From assembly GCA_031277235.1 (NCBI GenBank), contig JAITMT010000491.1, positions 1 to 7,307 of the forward strand: a stretch of DNA of 7,307 nucleotides, given 5' to 3'. The notes under the pieces were generated by a model. The model was not told where the DNA came from and did no database searches. It saw nothing but the letters and a program-made list of their open reading frames with translations. Within the stretch, counting starts at the first letter, position 1. Every line of letters starts with the position of its first letter. This document shows, piece after piece, positions 1 to 5,759 of this stretch. A program made the position numbers and the translations under genes. This DNA is from Tannerella sp. Lineage in GTDB: Bacteria > Bacteroidota > Bacteroidia > Bacteroidales > Tannerellaceae.

Positions 1-281
1 TCTTTGAGCAGAATCCGTTGTAGCAGTTTGTCGTTCAGTTCGTAAAGCGAGATGACCAGTTCGTTGTAAATCCTTGTCTGCATCGGGTCTTTCGAGCCTT
101 CGACGAAATAATGCAGCAATTGCCGGTAAGTCTCCTGTTTCGTGTTCAATTCGTCCCGAAAAATAATCTGATTCGCCGTCTCCATGAGATTGCCCAGCGA
201 GTCGAAAGCCATCTTTAATTCCCTGTTGTTGAGGAAATTAACGATGTTATCATAGATTTTCCGTGCTTCTTTTATATCCAT
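1..281 (-). CDS. Partial helical protein of unknown function (N-terminal 93 residues)
   Basis: An open frame runs from an ATG at 281-279 to the left edge without a stop, so only the first 93 codons are visible. The product begins MDIKEARKIYDNIV and looks almost entirely alpha-helical. It is rich in Leu, Glu, Lys and Asn, and has a recognisable stretch KDPMQTRIYNELV near residue 70. There is no signal peptide, so it is probably cytoplasmic. It starts 31 bases after the stop of the MG2/plug gene on the same strand, with no obvious promoter between them, so co-transcription is likely. From memory it resembles the start of large helical (TPR-like) Bacteroidales proteins of unknown function, but that is a weak recognition. 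The reading frame is well supported; the function is not. Confidence 0.72.
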   Translation of the reverse strand, partial: MDIKEARKIYDNIVNFLNNRELKMAFDSLGNLMETANQIIFRDELNTKQETYRQLLHYFVEGSKDPMQTRIYNELVISLYELNDKLLQRILLK

Positions 282-312
282 AGTAGTTTTCTTTTACAAA
301 TACAGTGCCAAA

Positions 313-2742
313 TTATTCATGCACCTCGATTTCGGCAACATGCCTGACGATTTGACCGTCAGACGCAATACCTTCAATAACAACCGAATAGATAGTCGGA
401 AAGTCGGCGGAATAAAATTCAAAAGACGCTTTGCCTTCGTCGGAAATCACTATATCGGGTTTCCAGAAAAGGGTCGTCCGATAGTCGGGGACAGGAGATT
501 TTCGGGATTCCGCCGTGTCATATTTCGGCGCATAAAACTCTACCGGTTTTTGGAATCCCAGCGGCGAGATGGATGCAAAATTCCAGTTCGCTTTTTGGGA
601 ACTGTTGATTTCTCCTCGCCGCGTCGTAATGCTGATGGCACCGTTTCCACCGCGCATTCCGAATATGGCTGCGCTCGGACCTTTGAAAATATCAATGCTT
701 TCGACATCGTCAACGTTGACCATTTCCAGCGGCGAATCGTATACAGAACCCATTTGTTCGGGCCACGGCATTTCCATCCCGTCAATCAGTATCAGCGGAC
801 GTCCGCCGCCTCTTATCGAAATCGTGCCGTTTGCTCCCACTTGCACGCCTGCGACGCCATAAAGCAAGTTTGTAACATTGAGTGCATGTCTTTTTTCAAT
901 GTCTTCCCTGTAAATGGTGGCGTCGGACGAGGCATTCATCCAGTTTTGCAGCCGGATTTCGTCTTTTTTGTCTATTTTTTTAGCCGTAACCACAACTTCC
1001 GGCAGATGAATCATTTTCATGTCTTCGTCATATTTTGCCCGCTGTCCGGCTTTTTCCATAAAATTGACATCAATCGTATCTTTTTCATTCTCAACGGATT
1101 GTGAGGCAAGCGGAATATGCTGCAATTCCGGAAATGTTTCGGGGGTTATCTCCAATATCACCCGGTCGCTGCCTTTTTTATTTTTTGCCTGGACAAAAAA
1201 TTTCGTACTGTCGGCATATTCCAGTCCGAAGAAACTGAAATAGCCCAGAGAATTGGTCGTAGTCTGCCCGAAACCGCCGTCCGACGAAAACATGGCTATT
1301 TCGCCGTTTTCGACGGGTTTTTCCAGAAACAGCGTTTTCACCTGTCCTGTAACGGATTGCGCTTCCTCAAACAGATATTCGGGATACGCCTTTTTTCCCC
1401 GGATGACTGCGGGGATGTCATACCTTCGCCAGCCGTGCGTTTTCATCAGCAAATCAAGCGCAAATTCGGCTTGGGGCGTGTTTTGCAGGTAATAGGCAGG
1501 ATTCTCGATATGTCCTTTCAATTCCGACGAAAGCAACAGACTCGACAGAATCGTAGTTGCCGTATCTATCTGAAAATCTTTATTATCCGTGACGGCGACC
1601 GATAAATTTCCGGTCAGGGCAACGCCTTCACTGTCCGTCACAGACATCTCTGCAACCACCTTTTCCCGTTTCCCGTAAAAGGTTTTGCCGGAAGTAAAAA
1701 CAACCTTTGCCGTATCATTGTTTTTGTTGAAAATCAGCCGTTCGCTGACCGGATTCAAATCCCTGTCCAGCAGCAATATCTGTATGACGCCCGCCGGAAG
1801 TTTCTGTTTTGAAATGGAAAGAGACTCTTTTTCGCGGTTCCACGGCGTGAAATGAAGCGGGACACCTCTGCAATGAATAAGCATATACAGTTGCTGATCA
1901 GGATAATCGGGCGACTTGCTGACGGAAACAAACCAGTTATTTTTTATCCCTGAAATTTTTACCGCACAGGCATTTTGTGCCGGCGGCAGTTTCAACCGTT
2001 TTTCCAATCCGTTTTTATTTTTGCACTTCAAAAAATATGTTTTTCCCTTTTCGGGCATCAGAACAAAATATCCCATACCCGAATAGAAAGTCTCTATATT
2101 ACAGATATTCATGTCTTTATCGTCTATGATCTCTCCCGTAATCTCTTCCGGAGCGCCATCCTCGTTTAACGCCTTGAAAGCCACGATGCAAAGTTCTTCT
2201 TCCGGGAAATTGCCGCCTTCGGGAAAAAACGACACGTCGTAATCTTTGTTTTCAGATTTTTTATTTTTCGATTTAACAGATTGATTATCAGTATTTAGAT
2301 TTCCAATCTGTATGTTTTTTTCAAAGAAATAATTTTCGCCCAAATTTTCCATGTAGCGCGTATAGGCACGAAGCGTATAAAAGCCTTCGGGGATGATTTC
2401 CGACAGAAAAATGTTGCCATGAAACATATTATCAGCGTTTTTGAGAAGCATCACGCGCTCTATCAGCGAGTCCGAAGCGTTGATGAGTTCCACATAAACA
2501 TACCGGCTTCTTGTCGGCTCTTGATGTGTTATTGCATTGACGAGATATGCCTTGAACCATATTTTTTCGCCCGGCACGTAGAAATTCCGGTCGGTATGCA
2601 GATACAATTTTTCCTGCGGAAAAGCAATCAGTTGATTCTGAAGACTGTCTCCTATAGATGCTGCCTCCGGGACATTTGATACCTGCCCCGACATGCTGAT
2701 TATCAGGGAAAAAGACATTAGTAGGAATACAACTTTTTTCAT
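313..2742 (-). CDS. MG2 domain / TonB-dependent receptor plug domain protein, without beta-barrel
   Basis: This complete 809-residue protein starts with a signal peptide (residues 1 to about 20, MKKVVFLLMSFSLIISMSG). Residues 43-147 are an MG2-like alpha-2-macroglobulin domain (EKLYLHTDRNFYVPGEKIWF). A conserved SFFPEGG motif follows at 171-177. A second macroglobulin-like beta domain lies around 345-390, and a YYLQNT...HGWRRYD stretch at 417-442. Residues 463-530 look like a carboxypeptidase-regulatory-like fold. EVVVTAKK (582-589) then opens a TonB plug domain to about 710, with GVAGVQV, RGGGRPLILIDG and VESIDIFKGPSAAIFG motifs. The last 100 residues form another beta-rich domain, not the roughly 600-residue barrel of a true receptor. 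Such MG2-plug fusions are a known Bacteroidota family, presumably at the outer membrane, with no firmly assigned role. The ATG at 2742 is supported by the signal peptide and by the promoter just upstream. The partial gene at 281 probably shares its transcript. Confidence 0.93.
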   Translation of the reverse strand: MKKVVFLLMSFSLIISMSGQVSNVPEAASIGDSLQNQLIAFPQEKLYLHTDRNFYVPGEKIWFKAYLVNAITHQEPTRSRYVYVELINASDSLIERVMLLKNADNMFHGNIFLSEIIPEGFYTLRAYTRYMENLGENYFFEKNIQIGNLNTDNQSVKSKNKKSENKDYDVSFFPEGGNFPEEELCIVAFKALNEDGAPEEITGEIIDDKDMNICNIETFYSGMGYFVLMPEKGKTYFLKCKNKNGLEKRLKLPPAQNACAVKISGIKNNWFVSVSKSPDYPDQQLYMLIHCRGVPLHFTPWNREKESLSISKQKLPAGVIQILLLDRDLNPVSERLIFNKNNDTAKVVFTSGKTFYGKREKVVAEMSVTDSEGVALTGNLSVAVTDNKDFQIDTATTILSSLLLSSELKGHIENPAYYLQNTPQAEFALDLLMKTHGWRRYDIPAVIRGKKAYPEYLFEEAQSVTGQVKTLFLEKPVENGEIAMFSSDGGFGQTTTNSLGYFSFFGLEYADSTKFFVQAKNKKGSDRVILEITPETFPELQHIPLASQSVENEKDTIDVNFMEKAGQRAKYDEDMKMIHLPEVVVTAKKIDKKDEIRLQNWMNASSDATIYREDIEKRHALNVTNLLYGVAGVQVGANGTISIRGGGRPLILIDGMEMPWPEQMGSVYDSPLEMVNVDDVESIDIFKGPSAAIFGMRGGNGAISITTRRGEINSSQKANWNFASISPLGFQKPVEFYAPKYDTAESRKSPVPDYRTTLFWKPDIVISDEGKASFEFYSADFPTIYSVVIEGIASDGQIVRHVAEIEVHE

Positions 2743-2773
2743 AAGATTTTCAATTGTTTAGTTTTTTTCCATG

Positions 2774-2803
2774 CAAAAGTAAGTCTTTTTTTCGAGAAAG
2801 CAA
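2774..2803 (-). promoter_or_regulatory. Bacteroidota-type promoter of the MG2/plug gene
   Basis: Read on the minus strand, a TTG (-33 element, 2803-2801) is followed by exactly 19 bases and then TACTTTTG (2781-2774), which fits the TAnnTTTG -7 element of Bacteroidota primary-sigma promoters. Transcription would begin a few bases downstream, leaving a leader of roughly 25 to 30 bases before the ATG at 2742. The spacing, match and location make this the best-supported regulatory site in the window. It lies about 60 bp from the edge of the repeat region. Confidence 0.75.
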
Positions 2804-2886
2804 GTGTTGAGTAAAAAATAAATTTTCCCGAATAGCCCCCTCAAACCCCAGGGCTGGGGTGTAGAATATGTTTTTCATTGTTGGTT

Positions 2887-2956
2887 GCATTCCGTACGGA
2901 ATGCATCCTGCGGGTTGATGATCTTTCTACCGAGCGATGCATTCCTAACGGAATGC
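2887..2956. repeat. Paired GCATTCC/GGAATGC palindromes, copy A
   Basis: Two 18-nt palindromes lie 34 bases apart: GCATTCC-GTAC-GGAATGC (2887-2904) and GCATTCC-TAAC-GGAATGC (2939-2956). The second is preceded by TTCTACC (2925-2931) and a 7-base spacer. The same pair recurs in copy B at 3611-3628 and 3663-3680 with intact stems and one loop change. The arrangement resembles REP-type dispersed palindromes. Confidence 0.8.
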
Positions 2957-2987
2957 CAAAAATGATGCCAATGTATTAAAAACTTAA

Positions 2988-3235
2988 ATGAGTGTCCGTA
3001 TATTCTCCTAAAATCCCGTCAGGGATGTAATATTGGTAGAACAAAGGGTAATTCCGGGAAAAGCGTGCCGTCAGGTACGCGATACGGGAAAATGATTCTA
3101 CATATTGCGTACCTGACGGCACGCCGATTGAGGAGATAATCCATTTTCTACCAATATATTGTCCCTTCGGGACAGAGCAATGAAACATCAATCATTGTGT
3201 TGCATAATTTTTTAGGTTCTTATACGGACATTCAT
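2988..3235. mobile_element. MITE-like unit with terminal inverted repeats, copy A
   Basis: The unit begins ATGAGTGTCCGTAT and ends ATACGGACATTCAT, inverted repeats matching at 13 of 14 positions. The match extends imperfectly inward to about 26 bp (21 of 26). Immediately outside, AAAAACTTAA occurs directly at both ends (2978-2987 and 3236-3245), which looks like a 10-bp target-site duplication. Inside lie an ATCCC/GGGAT hairpin (3013-3026), the inverted pair ATATTGGTAGAA / TTCTACCAATAT (3030-3041 and 3146-3157), a central hairpin (3063-3124) and a GTCCC/GGGAC hairpin (3161-3173). At 248 bp with no coding capacity, it fits a non-autonomous element. The element reading is inference; the repeats are visible directly. 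Confidence 0.62.
3063..3124. repeat. Perfect 18-bp hairpin at the centre of the MITE-like unit
   Basis: The arms GCGTGCCGTCAGGTACGC (3063-3080) and its exact reverse complement (3107-3124) are separated by 26 bases. Each arm is itself nearly palindromic (GCGTGCC-GTCA-GGTACGC), so it can form either one long stem or two small hairpins. The right arm is preceded by TTCTAC at 3096-3101, the word found beside the other hairpins of the region. With no T-run on either side it is not an obvious intrinsic terminator. Confidence 0.85.
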
Positions 3236-3321
3236 AAAAACTTAACAGTCCTGCCTCAAACCCCTCCCGGAAACCGCCCCCAAAATTCGCTTACATGATC
3301 TCAACGATAAATGCTGCCTAC

Positions 3322-3504
3322 AAACCTCATTTCCACCTAATTTTTTCTACAAAACAACCTCAGTAGCAGCAAGAAATTGTATTCTCTCCCGCAACCTCAT
3401 TACCTAATTATCATGCGATTAATGGGGTAATGAGGTCATTATCTCCGTTCGTTATTTTTCTACTGAGGTTGTTTTGTAGAAAAAATGAGGTGAAAATGAG
3501 GTTT
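3322..3504. repeat. Long foldback with 45-nt inverted arms
   Basis: The left arm (3322-3366, starting AAACCTCATTTCCACC) and right arm (3460-3504) are reverse complements at 43 of 45 positions. A second, inner pair CCTCATTACC / GGTAATGAGG lies at 3395-3404 and 3426-3435, so the 93-base centre can fold again. Transcribed from either strand it would give a long double-stranded RNA stem; as DNA it could form a cruciform. Only the left half is shared with copy B (up to 4120), where the right arm is absent. No open frame crosses it and neither arm is followed by a strong T-run. Confidence 0.88.
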
Positions 3505-3610
3505 TTCTATTTCCAAAAAAGAACGGATAATTTTTCACTCAAACCCCACATATTTTACATCCCACCCGTAGGGATTATCGCCCGATAGAATATATTTTTC
3601 ATTGTTGGTT

Positions 3611-3680
3611 GCATTCCGTAAGGAATGCATCCTGTGGGTTGATGATCTTTCTACCGAGCGATGCATTCCTAACGGAATGC
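3611..3680. repeat. Paired GCATTCC/GGAATGC palindromes, copy B
   Basis: This is the copy B counterpart of 2887-2956. The first palindrome has loop GTAA instead of GTAC. The second is identical to copy A, including TTCTACC at 3649-3655. Both 7-bp stems remain perfect while the surrounding sequence has drifted slightly. Confidence 0.8.
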
Positions 3681-3711
3681 CAAAAATGATGCCAATGTAT
3701 TAAAAACTTAA

Positions 3712-3946
3712 ATGAATGTCCGTATATTCTCCTAAAATCCCGTTAGGGATGTAATATTGGTAGAACAAACGGTAATTCCCGGAAATGCGTGCCTTTAGGT
3801 ACGCGATACGAGAAAATGATTCTACATATTGCGTACCTGACGACACGCCGATTGAGGAGATAATCTATTTTCTACCAATATATTAGATCAATGAAACATC
3901 AATCATTGTATTGCATAATTTTTTAGGTTCTTATACGGACATTCAT
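3712..3946. mobile_element. MITE-like unit with terminal inverted repeats, copy B
   Basis: This is the counterpart of 2988-3235 inside copy B. Its 14-bp ends (ATGAATGTCCGTAT at 3712-3725 and its exact complement at 3933-3946) match perfectly. The same flanking AAAAACTTAA is present on both sides (3702-3711 and 3947-3956). Because this flank is shared with copy A, the unit was in place before the larger block was duplicated. The GTCCC/GGGAC hairpin is deleted, and the central hairpin arms (3787-3804 and 3831-3848) pair at only 15 of 18 positions. Confidence 0.6.
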
Positions 3947-4140
3947 AAAAACTTAACAGTCCTGCCTCAAACCCCTCCCGAAAATCGCCCCCAAAATTCG
4001 CTTACATGATCTCAACGATAAATGCTGCCTACAAACCTCATTTCCACCTAATTTCACAAACAAAACAACCTCAGTAGCAGCAAGAAATTGTATTCTCTCC
4101 CGCAACCTCATTACCTAATTCTGCCGACTTCTGTTGTCAA

Positions 4141-4218
4141 GTTTTCTATAAATATTTGAATCCTCTGGATTCATTGATTGCATTTTTTCAGGTATTTATA
4201 CGGAGATTCATAAAAAAA
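4141..4218. repeat. Decayed third fragment of the MITE-like unit (right end)
   Basis: The order of parts matches the right end of the unit at 3146-3240. TTTCTATAAATATT stands where TTTCTACCAATATATT is in copy A. A GAATCC-TCT-GGATTC hairpin (4158-4172) takes the place of GTCCC-TTC-GGGAC. A TTGCAT-rich stretch follows, then ATACGGAGATTCAT (4198-4211), which matches the terminal repeat at 13 of 14 positions and is followed by a run of A. The hairpin stem has a different sequence but is still perfectly paired. Confidence 0.62.
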
Positions 4219-4331
4219 CGAAAGAAAAGAGTTTCACAACTCCCTTCTTTCCACTACATTTTTTAAATGTCTACTGATTTTGTGTATAAACTAGCTTTGT
4301 GTATAAAAAAAAAATTAGCTTTTCGTGTATT

Positions 4332-5747
4332 CTAAAGTTTATTACTATGAACAATATCTTTTAAATCCTTTTCCATGTCCGCGACGCTGAAATACATGCC
4401 CAGCAGTTTTCCGCCCGCGTCGGTGAGGAAAAACGAGGGCGAAGCCGATACGTTGTAGTTGGAAAAGTTCACGCCCTCAAAACCCTTGAAGTCGCACAAC
4501 TTGTCCTGCCACGGAAATTTTACGGACTCCGCTTCAAACCGCTCCCGGTCCCTGTCGGCGGCGACGGAAACCACGCGGACGCCCTTTTCTTCCAACTGCG
4601 GGTAGAACTGCATCAGCCGCGTCATTTCGTTGATACAGGCATTGCAATCCGAATCGTGGAAGGCAACCAGTATCCTGTCGTAAGACCCGGAGCGCTCGAC
4701 CAGCCCCGCAACGGGCGGCAACTGCAACCCTTCGGCTACGCGATAGGCGCCGATAGCCCGCTCCAGCACGGGATAGGATGACACGAAACCTTCATGCTGC
4801 GCCAGCAAACCTTCCGTAATCGCATGTCGCGCATCCATCCAGCCGAAGCGTTCGGTTTCGGTGATGCAGCCCGCGATGTACGCCTCGAAATAGGGTGCGG
4901 AGAGCCTTCCGGCGATTTTCAGCACCGATTCGACATATTGCTTTTGTTTGGCGCCTTCGTTCACGGTATGGTTGAAAAGGCTCGCATAAAAGTTGAGCAT
5001 GCTGCCCCACAGTTGCCTCGAAGTATAGAGCGACACGACGTCCACCGATTCTTCCATTTCCCGGCGGATAAGCAACGCGCCGTTTACATCGCGCTTTTGC
5101 TCGGTGGCGAAAAGGCGGTTCATGAAGTCGGCTAAGCGGTAATATTGCGCTGCATACAGTTGGGAGACGGATATTTCTCCGGCTAAAGCCTGCATCGAGG
5201 ATTCCACTTTTGCCTGTTCGGACTGTATATGAGCCAGCAGCAACGAATCGGAAAACAGATTCGCGCCCGCTTCCAGCCACGACTGCTGTTGCATGTAGCG
5301 GCTTTGGGAGGTGAAAATATGTTTCAGCCAACTGTTTTCTTCCGATTGGGGAAACTGCGCCGTTTCGTTGTTGAGCGTCGGACTGTTGCACACGAGTAGC
5401 GTTTCCGGCTCGCCAACAATCATTTCGACGCCTCCCGCGCCGGGAACGATCAGGGTTGCCATGCCTCTGTAGCGATGGTTCGGAACGGTAAAAACAGCCT
5501 TGCCCGAAGCGTCAATGACCGCCTGCACGGAATCCATTTGCGCCCCTTCAAAGCAGTAGAGTTTTGCCTCCATGCCTGCCAGAAACGGTGCGTCGAGACG
5601 GAAGAGCCTCCCCCCTGCCCCCTCCTCAAGAAGGGGAGAGTTCCCCTCCTTTGGAGGGGTTAGGGGAGGTGTCTGAGGGGGATTTAGGGGGCTTGCGCTC
5701 ACTGCCAGACAGAAAAGAAGGATGGGAAGTATCGTTATTTTTCGCAT
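4332..5747 (-). CDS. Secreted thioredoxin-fold (TlpA/AhpC-TSA-like) protein
   Basis: This 471-residue protein has a signal peptide (MRKITILPILLFCLAVSAS). Residues about 53-120 form a beta domain (KLYCFEG...DSVQAVIDASGKAVFTVP) resembling the DUF4369-like N-terminal domain of many Bacteroidota TlpA-type proteins. A long helical middle runs from about 135 to 340. A thioredoxin-like domain occupies about 355-465. It contains a CxxC motif, C368-N-A-C371, after the strand ILVAFHDSD, and a cis-proline candidate in SASPSFFL (P437). This suggests a periplasmic or outer-membrane-facing thiol-disulfide reductase; substrate and partner are unknown. Residues 20-47 are Pro/Gly-rich and come from an inserted repeat (5607-5691). 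It follows the surface-protein gene by 12 bases and probably shares its transcript. The ATG at 5747 is chosen because it begins the signal peptide. Confidence 0.9.
   Translation of the reverse strand: MRKITILPILLFCLAVSASPLNPPQTPPLTPPKEGNSPLLEEGAGGRLFRLDAPFLAGMEAKLYCFEGAQMDSVQAVIDASGKAVFTVPNHRYRGMATLIVPGAGGVEMIVGEPETLLVCNSPTLNNETAQFPQSEENSWLKHIFTSQSRYMQQQSWLEAGANLFSDSLLLAHIQSEQAKVESSMQALAGEISVSQLYAAQYYRLADFMNRLFATEQKRDVNGALLIRREMEESVDVVSLYTSRQLWGSMLNFYASLFNHTVNEGAKQKQYVESVLKIAGRLSAPYFEAYIAGCITETERFGWMDARHAITEGLLAQHEGFVSSYPVLERAIGAYRVAEGLQLPPVAGLVERSGSYDRILVAFHDSDCNACINEMTRLMQFYPQLEEKGVRVVSVAADRDRERFEAESVKFPWQDKLCDFKGFEGVNFSNYNVSASPSFFLTDAGGKLLGMYFSVADMEKDLKDIVHSNKL
5607..5691 (-). repeat. Palindromic repeat inserted in frame after the signal peptide
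   Basis: This GC-rich stretch of CCCCT and AGGGG tracts includes a perfect CCCCTCC-TTT-GGAGGGG hairpin at 5643-5659 and a nearby GGGGA/TCCCC pair. On the minus strand it encodes PLNPPQTPPLTPPKEGNSPL followed by LEEGAGGR, a low-complexity peptide unlike the protein on either side. From general knowledge, the PPLTPPKEGN peptide is the signature of dispersed palindromic repeats found in and between genes of many bacteria, including Bacteroidota. Here it preserves the reading frame and sits at the tolerant junction between signal peptide and mature protein. The exact ends are uncertain by a few bases. Confidence 0.8.
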
Positions 5748-5759
5748 ATTATCTATATT

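Larger units (their letters stand above)
2862..3409. repeat. Long direct repeat, copy A (about 548 bp)
   Basis: The block starting TAGAATATG and ending TTACCTAATT recurs at 3586-4120. By hand alignment the copies differ at about 21 positions plus a 13-bp gap, so they are roughly 95 percent identical. Copy A is the more complete one. It keeps the GTCCC-TTC-GGGAC hairpin (3161-3173) that copy B has lost, and its central 18-bp hairpin arms match perfectly. It continues into a foldback whose right arm copy B lacks. It encodes no transposase, so any movement would need a protein supplied from elsewhere. Confidence 0.93.
3586..4120. repeat. Long direct repeat, copy B (about 535 bp)
   Basis: This is the second copy of the block at 2862-3409, in the same orientation and offset by 724 bp at its start and 711 bp at its end. 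The 13-bp difference is a deletion near 3888 that removes the GTCCC/GGGAC hairpin of copy A. Outside one clustered block of changes near 4055-4064, the differences run almost all from G or C in copy A to A or T here. Similarity stops at TTACCTAATT, inside what in copy A is the loop side of the long foldback. Confidence 0.93.
2743..4331. other. 1.6 kb intergenic region filled with repeats, no credible gene
   Basis: No frame here has protein-like content. The longest candidate on the minus strand (3191-2976) reads through palindromes and is broken in the second copy. The region holds the promoter near 2774-2803, two direct copies of a block of about 540 bp, a long foldback, several short hairpins and a decayed third fragment. 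At 2847-2860 a CCCCA/TGGGG hairpin precedes copy A. The phrase CTCAAACCCC recurs near 2840, 3256, 3538 and 3967. At 3559-3575 an ATCCC/GGGAT hairpin precedes copy B. Nearest the stop of the thioredoxin-fold gene, the sequence is AT-rich, with TTTGTGTATAAA repeated at 4279-4290 and 4296-4307, an ACATTT/AAATGT hairpin at 4256-4270, and a run of ten A (ten T on the transcribed strand). The T-run may assist termination, but it has no strong stem before it. Confidence 0.8.

Noticed and set aside
319..1104. 261-codon open frame on the plus strand
   Set aside because: It lies wholly inside the well-supported MG2/plug gene on the opposite strand, and its translation has no domain-like pattern.
2847..2860. 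CCCCA/TGGGG hairpin as an operator or terminator for the MG2/plug gene
   Set aside because: The stem is only five base pairs with no T-run. It lies upstream of the promoter and fits better as another fragment of dispersed GC-rich repeats.
3063..3124. Intrinsic transcription terminator
   Set aside because: The stem is strong but no T-run follows on either strand, and the hairpin is part of a repeated unit rather than placed just after a gene.
2976..3191. 71-codon open frame on the minus strand inside copy A, starting at TTG or ATG
   Set aside because: It reads straight through the palindromes and terminal repeats. In copy B the same frame meets a stop three codons after the ATG (ATG TTT CAT TGA). 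It is a by-product of the repeat.
2862..4120. CRISPR array
   Set aside because: There are only two long direct copies and assorted palindromes, with no series of short identical repeats separated by unique spacers, and no cas gene.
4792..5391. 199-codon minus-strand frame within the thioredoxin-fold gene
   Set aside because: It overlaps a clear gene in another frame; the Arg-rich composition is typical of a shadow frame in GC-rich coding sequence.
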